DNA of 64,000 nucleotides from Purshia tridentata (lineage: Eukaryota; Streptophyta; Magnoliopsida; Rosales; Rosaceae): the NCBI GenBank assembly GCA_003254885.1, contig QANT01006746.1:85619-149618 (forward strand), written 5' to 3'. Of the stretch, positions 32,963 to 44,600 are shown piece after piece. The position numbers and the translations under genes are program-made. Numbering within the stretch: position 1 is the first letter of the stretch; the number at the start of each line of letters is the position of its first letter. The notes under the pieces were generated by a model. It worked only from the letters and a program-made list of their open reading frames with translations, searched no databases and was not told the DNA's origin.

Positions 32963-35600
32963 TTATATATTAAACAAAATGGAAAACCTGGATTTTTAAG
33001 GGTTACCTTTACATTTTTTTGGTTTCTCCTGGAATTTAATTAGAGTAGAAAGTCTGTAGAAATTAATTAGTCTTCTAGCTTTCATGTAATTTATGGAATT
33101 CTCTCCTTTAATCTTTTGTAATTTGTGTCCTTATAATTAGCTAGAATTTGGTTTATTGGAATGAATCTTAATTAACATGGAATAGACTTTTGAATATCAT
33201 AATTAATTAGATATATATAATTCATTGGAATGGACCTTAATTATATACTTTATATATAAACAATACATATGTTAAACCATGATATATTGTTTTAACATGT
33301 ACTCATGTGTGAAAACATGATATGTTAATTTATAGTCTTAACAAAAATTTAACAAGTGAAACATATATGCATTGCCAAACATTATTTATAGTACGTATGT
33401 GTTGAGTGATTTTTATACCTTTTTTGTGGTAATGATTTTGATTAGTTAAGTTGGTGCCTGCGGCTTATTGACTCATATGCTCTCTCTCCTTTCCATGTAT
33501 TGGAACAATATTTTCTTTGCAGTACTGACTTGGTTTGGTGTGTGGCAAACTGATCGACCTTGCTTGCTTGAATAGACTTGACTGGTAATCACAGTGAAAG
33601 GGTAGTACACAGCAAAAGAAACATGATCAGGTGTCATCGACCAATCGATCCAGTAATTAATACTACATATATATATTGTGGGCTCCATTCATTTTTCTTT
33701 TTCCTTTTCCTTTCATGCATGCAATGAATCTGCCAAATGAAAATTTGTGGATGTGGGTTGTGATTCTCATTGCTTTTTGTGCGTCAATCTTCATATATAT
33801 ATATATATATAAAAATATATTTACTGCTTCTATTTTACAACTTGTCTGCTGCTTTTATGTAGCCTGCACTGCAGAATCTATTATTTTCAAGGACAGATAC
33901 AAGTGGCAGCACTGTGAATATGTTGACTTCTTGCCACACAAAATATTTTAACCCTTTATCTATGTATGTATAATGCAGAGTTATTTATGGGTCCGAGACG
34001 AACTATAAAAAATTAGTATTATTGATCCGTACATAATCAATAATATTCTTTATAAAAAATTAAAAACCTTTAATATTTCGAAACCTAAGACGATTGCGTA
34101 ATTTGCTTACCTCCTATATTATATAATTTTCGGCACAATGCATATTGTTTGTGAATTTCAAGTCCTCTTCATCATAACACACAGTACTGACGTCACTGTC
34201 TGAATTAGGTACACAGTAGTAATTAAGTTGCACAGTAGATAATAATGTCGATGCTTAGCTATGATTCCTATGAATTTACAAGATCCACAAAAAGGGATTG
34301 TTGCCCATGTGATGAAGGGTACCTGCACCCACATTGCCGGACCCATATAGGCTATAGCATTACATAACATATAACATATTATATATATTGCTACTGTTAA
34401 ATTGGATTTTTACCCTTGTCGATCGATCTTCCTTTTATCATGCCCCTTAATTCGGACATTTGAGATATCAGTCAAGTATATATAGCCAAAACACACTGAG
34501 TCTCCGACAACTGCTTTCTGCATATAAATTGAATTTTAAAGTAGTATATTGTTATACTCACTAGCTACAGCTATCTAGGCTCCGATCTTGGTCTCTGGTG
34601 AGATCTTGATTCTTCTCTTGGACAAATGTAGATTCTCCAAAACAATTTATGTATGTCACGTGCACATATATACATGGGGCTCATTACTCATGCATATATG
34701 TTGACTATAACTGTTGATGATATATATACAAGGAAAGATGACTTAAAATAAGTTTAATTCATGAATGAATTAACTGAACAACTGAAGCTATAGGTTTGTT
34801 GAAGAGACAATGAAATTGAAGTACATTGACATGAAAAGATGTCCATGCATTGTCTCTCTTTTAGTAATGGAGAAAGGAGCACGCGTAACAGAAAATAGTG
34901 TCTTTCAAAATGTCCCAATCCATGGGATCGTAGCAAAGTCCTAGTCCTAGGTCATGTCTAAATGTCTCTCACTCTCCAAAAGTTGGCCACCACAACCGCC
35001 CAAAAAGGTGACCTGAAACGCCCAATATGCGTCAAAGTTGCAATCTCATCTCTTTCACTGACTGATCGATTAGACGTGCCTAAAGCCTCAGTTCCCCACA
35101 AGTCACAGCATCACATGCCCAGTAAACAGTAAACAGGATCGATCAGAGTTCCCCGACAACTAATTAGCTTTGCCATCAAAGCCGCTGGCCCTCTGGGCAC
35201 GTAAATGAAGGAGAATTGTTTCGGTTTCTCGTCTTTTGTATATTTATATACTATATATCAACAATTCATGTTCCATTTGTTTAGTTGTCTCGATTCTTTA
35301 GAATTTCATGACCAAGTCAGAATTTTTTATGGTACGCTTCAAAAGAGTCGTTCTGGGCCCATTATGAAAAAAACCTTGTCAAGTCAAAAGACTTGGGCCT
35401 CAATTCTTAAGAAAAAAAACCAACAATGATTATTGGGCCTTGATGGCAGACCTGGGCTTGTTTAAGAGACTTCAAACTCTAAACATTGTGGACTTACAGA
35501 TCCATCAAAAAAAGAGATTCGGCGGTGATGGCATCGCGCACAAAGACAGCTCCATGGCAACGTACACACGTTGATAAGCAGCAACCAGCCAATTTTGCAG
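32963..35600. other. Intergenic region between LBD25 and oleosin
   Basis: AT-rich with several ATATAT tracts (for example near 33797-33812). No ORF with family resemblance and no RNA gene was seen. The right end grades into the oleosin promoter. Confidence 0.55.
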
Positions 35601-35604
35601 AACC

Positions 35605-35792
35605 GCATGCGAAATGTGGCAACAAAGATTCCTTCACAGAAAGCCACCTCAATTTCTGAATTTAAACGTTTCTCAGTAAATTGTGGTTGAGTTCCCAAAA
35701 CAGGCACTGAAACTTGTTTACCATGCAAGGCCCCAACTCACCCATCCCATACGTACGTGTCACCACCTTAAACCCTCGAAGCTTGTATAAAA
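35605..35792 (+). promoter_or_regulatory. Seed-type promoter of the oleosin gene (RY, ABRE, TATA)
   Basis: RY-type GCATGC at 35605-35610 and CATGCA at 35722-35727, an ABRE-like TACGTGTC at 35754-35761, and TATAAAA at 35786-35792, about 105 bp before the ATG. RY plus ABRE modules are the classical targets of ABI3/FUS3 and bZIP factors in seed-storage and oleosin genes. Confidence 0.7.
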
Positions 35793-35895
35793 CATCACCA
35801 CCTTACACATCTCTCTCTCATATCCATTACCCAACTCTCTCTCTCTGTCTCTAGAAACTAGGAAGAAAAAACAGATTTCGTTCGTTTAGCTAGCA

Positions 35896-36405
35896 ATGGC
35901 CGACCGTGCTCAGCCACACCAAATCCAAGTCCGTCCACAGCAACGTTATGAACTTCATCATCGCGAGGGTGGCGGGCCTGGCGGCCCTCAACATGGTCCA
36001 TCAACCGGCACAGTCCTTGCGGTAATAACCCTGCTTCCTGTTGGTGGGACCCTGCTGGCTCTTGCTGGGTTGACACTCTTTGGGACCATTGTTGGACTTC
36101 TTGTTACTACACCACTCTTCATCATCTTCAGCCCAGTTCTTGTCCCTGCTGCAATAATTATTGGGCTGGCGGTTACGGCTTTCATAACGTCCGGCGCTTT
36201 TGGGCTGACTGGGTTGTCATCTCTGTCTTGGGTCACCAATTACCTGCGGCGGGCCACTGGGTCCTTGCCGGAGCAGCTGGACCACGCAAAGTGGCGTGCA
36301 GCGGACGTGGCGGAGTTTGTGGGCCAGAAGACCAAGGAGGTGGGCCAGGACATCCAGAGCAAGGCTCAAGAAGGAAAGAGGTCAACCGGACATGAAAGTC
36401 GTTGA
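35896..36405 (+). CDS. Oleosin (seed oil-body structural protein)
   Basis: Coats triacylglycerol oil bodies in seeds with a hairpin in the phospholipid monolayer. Intronless, 169 aa. The N-terminal 35 residues are hydrophilic (Pro/Gln/His/Gly-rich). A long uninterrupted hydrophobic hairpin spans about 37-110 and includes the proline knot P-x5-SP-x3-P at P73, S79-P80, P84 ([12 protein letters not shown]). An amphipathic C-terminal part follows. [20 protein letters not shown] resembles the insertion of high-molecular-weight (H-type) oleosins. The start MADRAQPHQ is the first ATG after a CT-rich leader. Confidence 0.97.
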   Translation: MADRAQPHQIQVRPQQRYELHHREGGGPGGPQHGPSTGTVLAVITLLPVGGTLLALAGLTLFGTIVGLLVTTPLFIIFSPVLVPAAIIIGLAVTAFITSGAFGLTGLSSLSWVTNYLRRATGSLPEQLDHAKWRAADVAEFVGQKTKEVGQDIQSKAQEGKRSTGHESR

Positions 36406-36957
36406 AGTGGAGTTCAGAGGATGTATATGAGAAGTGAAAGTGAAATAATGTACCACTGTTGTTGGGCTTTTTCTATAAATGTGTTGATGTTAGCTTCATA
36501 GGTGTACGTACGTAGTGAGTGCTTTGTGTTCACGAATTTAGTCAGAATTTGAGAGCTCGAAGGATTCGGATCGGGTAGAATGTGGCTGTTCCTTCCTGTG
36601 TGTTTACATTGTTGTGTTTAAACGTTGTGTACGCATGTCCTTAATGTATGCAAATATGCATTTGCTCTCTCTCTCTCTCTCTACACGCAACAAGACGCCA
36701 ATCAAAAAATATAAATAAATTAAATGAGAACATTATGTTTTCTTCTCAAATGTTACTAACAACACCATTACTTTTGTCAAGAAAAACAATCACATTAACT
36801 GTTTTTTTTTTGGGTACAAAGTTTGAACTCATTTGCAGAAGCTAGATTGCTCTGGCATAAAATTACAGAACAATGCCAGTAAAACTTTGACTTGCGTGAT
36901 TGGCAGCAGATGAAATCCGTTTGCAGGTGCTGTGGTCATTAAGAGAAACCCAGGGGT
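36406..36957. other. Convergent region between oleosin and the WDR82-like gene
   Basis: Oleosin 3' UTR followed by AT-rich DNA with a CT tract near 36664-36682. No gene was seen. Confidence 0.5.
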
Positions 36958-39900
36958 TCACTGAGAAGGATGCTCGAAGTCAGTCCCAGCAGCTTGGGTG
37001 TCCATATTAACAGGATCGGCGTTTGAGTCGTTGGGTATCCAAAACGTGAGAACAGTCGATGCAGCGGCAAACATGGCCCTGCGAGGAGCCCACTTCAAGC
37101 ACGATGGCACTCCAATGTGGCTGTTCCAGCTTGCCACCTATATATGGAAAATACCAATTATTGGAGATTCAACTTTGCATCTATAATCTCATGATAGTAA
37201 ATAGTAAGCACTCAATTACTGCAATTGGGCATGTTTTTCTGTTTCGAAGCATAAACAAGCAAATGCATTAAGGATAACAATGAAATGAATCAACCAACTG
37301 AATCAACATGATATAATTTTTATCATAATTAGATGACCAAGCAAACTGAATTTTCTTTAATCGTTATAATTAGATGTTCTACAACTTGCATCTATCCTGG
37401 TGGTGCAGTGACCCACCGACATATGCACCTTTTCTCGTTGGGTGCAAGAGTAAATAATCCATATCTATAATTGTCAGCACAGTTTTTCTGTTTAAACGAC
37501 TCACATTGGAATCACTACAAAAGAGGTTTACTAAAATATCAAGCACCTAAAATATTTTCGAGAAAACGCTATGTGATTAGGTGAACGCTGAAAAGGTAGT
37601 AACTAGAGGCATCATAACAGGATATAAGTACGCAAGCAGCTAAGCAAATAAGATGCTTTTGGTGTTACTCTTTTCTTCTCTGGGGAAGAGAGAGAGAGGG
37701 GGGTCATAGGAGGCAATAGGGGGAGTACACGGTCCTTCTATTAAATAGTATGCCACAACCATGCACCAATCGGAACAGATAAGTATTCATCATGACTAGC
37801 ATTTAAAACATTCATCATAAGCAGATTTTAAATTAATTGATACCTCATTTCGCCTGTTGATGCTCCAGGCATGCAAATTTCCGTCTCCAGAGCCTTTGAC
37901 AACGATGCAAAATAAAAATCAGGACATAGATAAGATTACCACATGGTAACAGATAGTGTGAAATACATATACCTGACACCACATACTGGCCGTCTGGGGT
38001 AAAAGTTGCCTCTATAATTATATTCGGAGATGGTTCCAAACTGTACCCACAACGCTGAACAGAGGAAAGTTCTACACTGTTATACATATGCCTAGACAAT
38101 GAATCAGATATTGTAGGCTTACTTGGATTGAAAAACGAGCAGAGAAGCCTTTCAGAAGAGAGTGTGTGTGTGCGCGCGCGCGAGAGACAGATATCTCAAA
38201 ATAAAGATGCCTACGCAGGGAAGCACCCAAATACAAAATAATCTAAACAGGAAAGAACACCTTCTCTCCTCCATATGCGTCCAGAACATAGATGTTGTTG
38301 TTTGTGGTTGTCAGGAGCATTGATTTTCCATCATTGCTAAATTTGATATCACAAACTTCAGCTGTATCTCCACCAACTAAAAAGGTGTCAAACGGACCCT
38401 AATTAGGAAAATTTAGTTAAATTCATGATATGAAAATTCATAATATTTCCAATAGAAAATTAGTACTTTATAGGTTATAACCTTGTCATACGAACGTGAA
38501 TCAAACAATTTAATAGCACCCCCTTCCATTGCCACAGCAAAAACAAGACCTTGTTGGTCATAGGCAACTGTAGGTCTACCACGAAGATGTAAAATTCCCT
38601 GTAAGCATGAATTGCAATATTGCCTTCAGAGCTGCCTCTCAAGTAATCTGGGTTACGTTTCTAAATTCAGCCTATATTTCTCATGTATGTATTTAAAACC
38701 AACCTACCTGGCAGGCATTAACACGAAGATCCCATATTCTGACGCTGTGGTCCAACGAACCAGACATGAAGCTATCATTTATTGGAGACATACAGAGGGA
38801 AACAATTCTACAGCAGAGATTAATATAAATAATGAGCAAAACAACCTTTCTCAAAGTAAAAAATAATGATAAAAGGTAACAACTCATGAGCATTGACAAT
38901 TATATTGTTGGGATGTCTAATTTTAAAATGGAAATGGCAGACGATATAAGGAAGAAAAAGAAATGACAATCAAAGATAAGACCTTATCGAAGAACCCACA
39001 TGTGTTTGTGTGCATGTATACACATCATAATCACAAAACTGAAAAGCTCAGGTAATATATGCAACAATTCAGACAAACTTCAGAACATGAATTGACTGCT
39101 GTGACCTAGCAAACAGACTTACATTCTGATTCTTCTTAAATCGATCGCATTTTCTAAAGTGAATTTCAGCAAAAGGTACAGGCCATATTGCCTTAATGTA
39201 CAATTAATGACAACAAGCATTATTCTGCTTATTATTAAAGTACCAAAAGGTCATAGGATCTAAACCTCTCTTTATGTCCTTTGAAGTAGCGAAGGCAACG
39301 ATTATCATACATTGACAGATACCGCAGTGATTCTGCTAAAGAAACAGTTAGGATCAATTCTCCAATAATATGACAGCAATTATGAGTGAAATAATCAAAG
39401 AAACACTAAAAAACTTGCCTCCGGTAGAATCCAAATTGTATCTTGAAGAGCAAATAACAGAGCTTGGGTGATGGGTAAAGCAAATCTGATCGGCTCCATG
39501 TTTCTTATGATATGTGGTCTTTAGCAACCTGGAGTTCATGAAAAAATGCAAAAAAACAATAATGCTTGATACAGTTCCCTGTCATTGCCTCATTGGTTTC
39601 TATGAGCTACATCTATAAAACATAAATTTCATATTAAGGAAAGAACTTCAAAGTGGCAAGCAAGTAATTATAGTCAGTCCCACATACATACGCATCCTAG
39701 AACGGTTAATATCAATAAAGTCTCACTACAACAAACCAGGTAATATGGCAGAGATCAAACTTAGATACAGCATGCCATTGATAACAGCAGTATTGCACAG
39801 CGATACAATTAAACCAGTCCACTTATAAGATGTAGGACAAGTGGGACAGATGGATGAAACACATCAGACATGTGGAGGAAAGCATGAGACAGGTGGAGGA

Positions 39901-41003
39901 TCAACACATCTAAGCCAAGGACTGGTCCACAATGAGGGTCACAGTTGACCAAACCTCTTTTATCTGTAATACTCTTATCTTCCCCCTTTCTTTCCCTTTT
40001 CCCCACATGAACCAGCCCCCATTATGTAACATCTTACCTTATTTCTTATTTCAAGGTGTACTCCTTGTTTGTTTCAAGGAACTGATATGATTGTAATCTC
40101 CTTACAAAAGGGATATTTTGGTATGCAGTGAAAGGTGATGAATATTCAGAAAAATTAGCCCCAAAACGTGAGTACTGCTCTGTGTGAAATACAGAGGAAC
40201 GTCCCTAGCCCGAGAGCTAGCCCCTTCAGCAATTCTGCTGCGTCATTATATTACTAAGATTCATGCAGTTCAACATTCAACCCCAAATGAACGAATAAGC
40301 ATCTCTTCAATTGACAACAACAAAGTCCAACTTTACAACACAAAACCGTCTCGATCAAATTCAAATTTATGTTCCCGCATACTATACCACTTCATCTATA
40401 TGTGTGTGTATATGTATATATGAATGTATACAGCTATAGTCGATTTATTGCAATATAAGCAGCTTCATATGATAAGAGTGAACTTACTTAGCAGTTGCAA
40501 TGTCATAGAGTCGCACCGAATCATCCTCGCTAGCCGTGACTAGTAAATCATCCTTGCGATGAAAATCAAGTGAATTTATCTTCCCACCCTGAAAATTTGA
40601 TTGTGACTCATTGTCAGAACCTATACTTACAATTCACTTAAGCCGACTAGTTAGGTTTTTAAATTCAAATCCTCAGTTGTAAAACTTTTCTTTTGATTAA
40701 GATTAAATTGATTAATTCATTTTGTGAATTCGTGAAATTACTCACTCGTATATGAACACAATAGTTGAACTCTAATTCTAAACCAAATCAACACCAGCCT
40801 GAATGCTTATCAAAACATTATATACCAGACTGAATTCACAACAAATCAAATTTGTGTTTGGCAAAATTGAAGTCACTGATTATAATGATTGATACAAGAA
40901 CAAAATTAGCAGAGGAACTGAAGCATACGAAGTCTGAGAAGACGGCTCCAATAGCCATGCTGCGCAGAGTTTCATCGTCGAGCTCTGTCATCGACGTCTT
41001 CAT
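36958..41003 (-). CDS. WDR82/Swd2-like WD40 protein (S2L/APRF1 type)
   Basis: Homologue of the COMPASS subunit Swd2/WDR82, which supports H3K4 trimethylation; in Arabidopsis the family (S2La, S2Lb/APRF1) affects flowering time. Exons from the 5' end: 41003-40929, 40588-40488, 39528-39419, 39332-39266, 38807-38708, 38598-38482, 38398-38261, 38054-37973, 37893-37844, 37137-36958, giving 339 aa. The start is MKTSMTELDDETLRSMAIG. WD repeats include INSLDFHRKDDLLVTASEDDSVRLYD, SGSLDHSVRIWDLR, IKLFDSRSYDKGPF and SGSGDGNLHAWSI (each shown in part). PRRAMFAAAS and LTFWIPN near the end are typical of the family. The intron after exon 3 must use a GC donor (GGAG|GCAAGT) to keep GESLRYLSMYDNRC in frame. 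The 939-bp second intron holds no visible gene. Confidence 0.95.
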
Positions 41004-41292
41004 CCTGGCGAATCGAGTCTTGCTTGAGTCACTTCTTAAGAGCGGAAAGAGCAGAGTGTTTACAGAATGAAAATTGTTTGTAAATGTCTAAAAAAGAAAA
41101 AGAGTTCGTTTGCTGGGCTATCCAAACGGGCTATGTAAACGGGCCAGGACTTTGCAAACGGGCTATGGCGTCTGCGTGATCATCGTGCATAATGATCCGG
41201 TTTACCCTGACACGTAGGCGCCACGTCAACACCTCTTAATGTCTATTAAGAGGGAATTGACAGAAGTGGCTACTTGAGACACGCACTGTAAC

Positions 41293-41382
41293 CTCAGGGG
41301 GCAATTTGAGGCAAATGAAATCTCAGGGGGCAATGTGGAATTTGGGTATACTTTCAGGGGGTAAAGCAAGTAATAAATCTCT
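41293..41382. repeat. About 30-bp tandem repeat with a (C/T)TCAGGGGG core, three copies
   Basis: Cores at 41293, 41322 and 41353: CTCAGGGGGCAA, CTCAGGGGGCAA and TTCAGGGGGTAA, each followed by an AT-richer spacer. The pattern is like the termini of non-autonomous plant DNA transposons, here perhaps a one-sided remnant inside a promoter region. Confidence 0.6.
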
Positions 41383-41645
41383 AAATTAAATGAAAGCCAC
41401 TGGGCCCAATTTTTCAAAATGGGCTTGTTCAACGAGAATCATTGTATAAATACATAAACAATCGTTCTACAGCAGCAGGCCGGACTGCGCAGTTGATTCT
41501 GCAGAATCAAAGCTTATGGGCCTATTGATCAATAAAAAATGGACCCAAGGTCCATAGCACATGACACTGCGTCGTCGTTTGTGTTACCGCCATAGCGCCA
41601 CTGGTTCTTTTCCCTCCCTGAAACGGTAACTTCTCTCTCGCGCGT

Positions 41646-41664
41646 GCTCTCTCTCTCTCTCTCT
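41646..41664. repeat. CT microsatellite in the RST1 leader
   Basis: An uninterrupted (CT)n run lies directly before the RST1 ATG. CT-rich leaders are common in plant 5' UTRs. Confidence 0.85.
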
Positions 41665-44600
41665 ATGGACTCCTACTCTCCCCTGCTCGAGAAAACCCGG
41701 GTTCCACAACCATCGCTCCAAAAATACGCCGTAATCTCAATCTTCTCGAAGCTCCGATCCGCCCCGAAGTATTTAAACTCCGAGTCCGAACCCGGAAGGG
41801 AAGCCATTACTCAGTGCCTCCACTCCACCTCCGCAGCTGTTGTGGACCAATCGGTTCGCGAGCTATGCGCCCTCGTCACGGACTCCAAGATAGATATCTA
41901 CCGCGGGTTGCTAGAGCTACAGTCCGCACTCGAAGGATCCGACCCGAGATTTGTTGACCTTTTCGTCAAAGGTTTTGGGTTTCTAGTTCGCTTTGGGTTT
42001 CAGAAGAACAGTGGCAAGTGGTCATTTAGCTCCACGGTGACTCATCCCTTTATTAAGGTAGAGGAAAGCAATGTCTTAGACTGTGTTTGATTGTACAGAA
42101 TTTATAAGTTTTAGCTTAGGAACCACATTATATGGGAATTGGATTACCTGAATTTTGTTGCTGACTGAATTTCTGAATTTAACAGTTTAATGTAATTTGA
42201 ATTTGATTCCAAATTTTCCGTGTGTTACACAATGAGGCTGTAGATGCACAACCAAACAGTGTTACTGTTTGACTGTATATTTTGTTGAATTATTTGAATA
42301 TTATAAGAACACAGGTAAATTAGTGAAGATTTTGAATAATGAAACGATGTTTCTTAATGGTTGACAGGTTCTGTTGTGCCGATCCGACGTTGAGTCTGAA
42401 CTTGTGCAGCAAGTTTTACTGTTTATTGCCCGGAATAAGCAGTTAGGGATGGTGGACATATGTGCATTCTTAAGACCCTTTTTAAATTATTCAATTTTAA
42501 GGATACCTCTTTCGGACACATCAACATTTTTTGCAAGGCGTTTAATATCCTCGATGGCGTCTCTCTGTTGCTCAATTCCTATTGAGGCAATGCCCATCCT
42601 TAAGTTGTTGACAGAGTGTCTTGAATACATTCCACGCAAGAATTCAGAAGTAAGTATTACTTGTTAGGCATATAATTCCATATACTGGCTTCTTCTGCTT
42701 CTATTGGGTCGTGGTCTTTTTTTTTTGTGGGGCAGCGGCGCCCGGGTGGTTGGGGGTGGTGGGTAATATTTTATTTTAATGTGACGGGCGGTTGATGCTG
42801 ATTAGGTTAATTCTTGAAAATTTTCAGGATTTTAGGAATTTCATATATTTTTCGGAATGTATGGTGGATGCATATGCAGTGGTTTTGAGGCATTTGGCTG
42901 GAACCGGATTGGTATATTCTGAGACTTTCTAATTGTACTCTTGCTTCATTGTTGTGTCCTTAAGTATGGGTAAAAATGGTTTAATCAATATTTTTTCTTA
43001 AGTCCCAGTTTATTTGTCGTTTTTCCTCTATAATTAAAAATATTATTTTTTCTTGTCTTGTTGGCAGCTGATTGCTGAGGCTCAACTCTGTGGTTTGGAA
43101 CTGTTTGAGAAAATGCTTTCAATATGTATAGCTGGTCACAGGCACCCTGGTTTGGTTGAGCCCGTAGTTGAACTGTCCAAGCACTTATTATTGGCCCAAA
43201 AAGATATTGGGTTGAATTATGTACCCAAATTATCTTCAGCTATGCTCTCCTTATTTATTATCCTCGTTCACTCAGAGCTTGAGCACGAACAACTTTCTAC
43301 ATTGAAACTTCTCCAGCTTCTCATGAAGTGGAAGTATGGAAGCGGTATGCTTAATAAATTTTGTCATGACAATTAACAATCCCTATATTTATCCAATTTC
43401 TTTTTCTCATATGTCTTGGGGTCTCTAAGTGGGCTTTATAGTTGGTCCCATGTGGGCTTTAACTGAAAGAATTCGTAGTGACTATGATATCACTTTTATT
43501 CATATATTGTATTTGTTCTGTAATAAGAAATGAGCTGACTGTTCATTTTTGTTAGTTTTGGTGTGACTTGGGTTCCCATATTCAGTGTTTTTGATCCCAT
43601 AATGATTTGTTTATTGCCTTTGGTTAAATAACAATTTATTTCTTTTTGTAGAATATGTTGTTGACAGAACAACATGTGCTCTGAGCGAGGAGCTTTTATT
43701 CATATTTCCTGTCATTAGCCTACTGTCATCTCCTTCTAAACATGTCAAAGGAGCAGCAACAGATTTGCTTGTCATGTTAGAAGAGCTCTTAGTAAAAGTT
43801 TTGATTGCACCAAAGGATAAACCAGCAAAAGAAGCAGGATATCCATCTATAAGCACACCTGGATCTATTGTTCTTAGAATCTTACAGCATCTATGGCTTC
43901 AGGTGTTCTTTCTTTTTCTCTCATATCTGGAATTATTTTCCTTGTTAAGATAAGTGTGTTGCAATCTTTGGAATTGTGTTCCAATCTTGTTGGAAAATAT
44001 AAGTATTGTGTGGCTTGTTCTCATTGAGTTGTGTGAATGTGTTCTGTACATGATTATTTGTTCTTGTAGGAGTCAAACTTTGTAACCCCTTAGAAGGAAA
44101 ATAATATTTGATACATGTAATTGTCAACATCTTATGTACATTGTGATTATTGTTGATGCTGTAATATAAAACTGTAACCCTTTTCTAGCAAATGATGATT
44201 GGGGTTTTATAAAATCTCTACTTTTTCTGCTTTTCAGGATCCTTATTCACTGTCCAGTTTCTTTTTAAATTTTGCTTCTAGTGGTAAAACCGATGGCAAA
44301 GAGATTAATGTACCAAGATCTTGGCCTTCTCAGTTGCGAGAATACACTTTATGGATTGTGGACAGGAGAAAGTCCTCTCTACCTCTCTCTCAGTCACAAG
44401 AAGTATTCATAAATGGTACAATGTTTAGAAAGCACCTTCATTTCCTCGACTTTCTAAGCATGCAATACCTGGTAGTTTGATTTGGTTCATTAGTTCTAAA
44501 AATTACTGTCCATTTGCATCATATTCATGTATTTCATACTATTCATTGTTGTAGAAATGCCCTTGTTTCTCTGTGCCATTACTGGTCTTTTGGTGATGCA

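Larger units (their letters stand above)
41004..41664. promoter_or_regulatory. Divergent promoter region between the WDR82-like gene and RST1
   Basis: The two start codons are only 661 bp apart on opposite strands, so both promoters must lie here or overlap. The stretch contains a short tandem repeat (41293-41382) and a CT tract ending one base before the RST1 ATG. No separate gene was seen. Confidence 0.6.

Noticed and set aside
39800-40110. Less AT-rich segment in intron 2 of the WDR82-like gene, resembling an LTR fragment
   Set aside because: No target duplication, primer-binding site or paired end could be found by eye.
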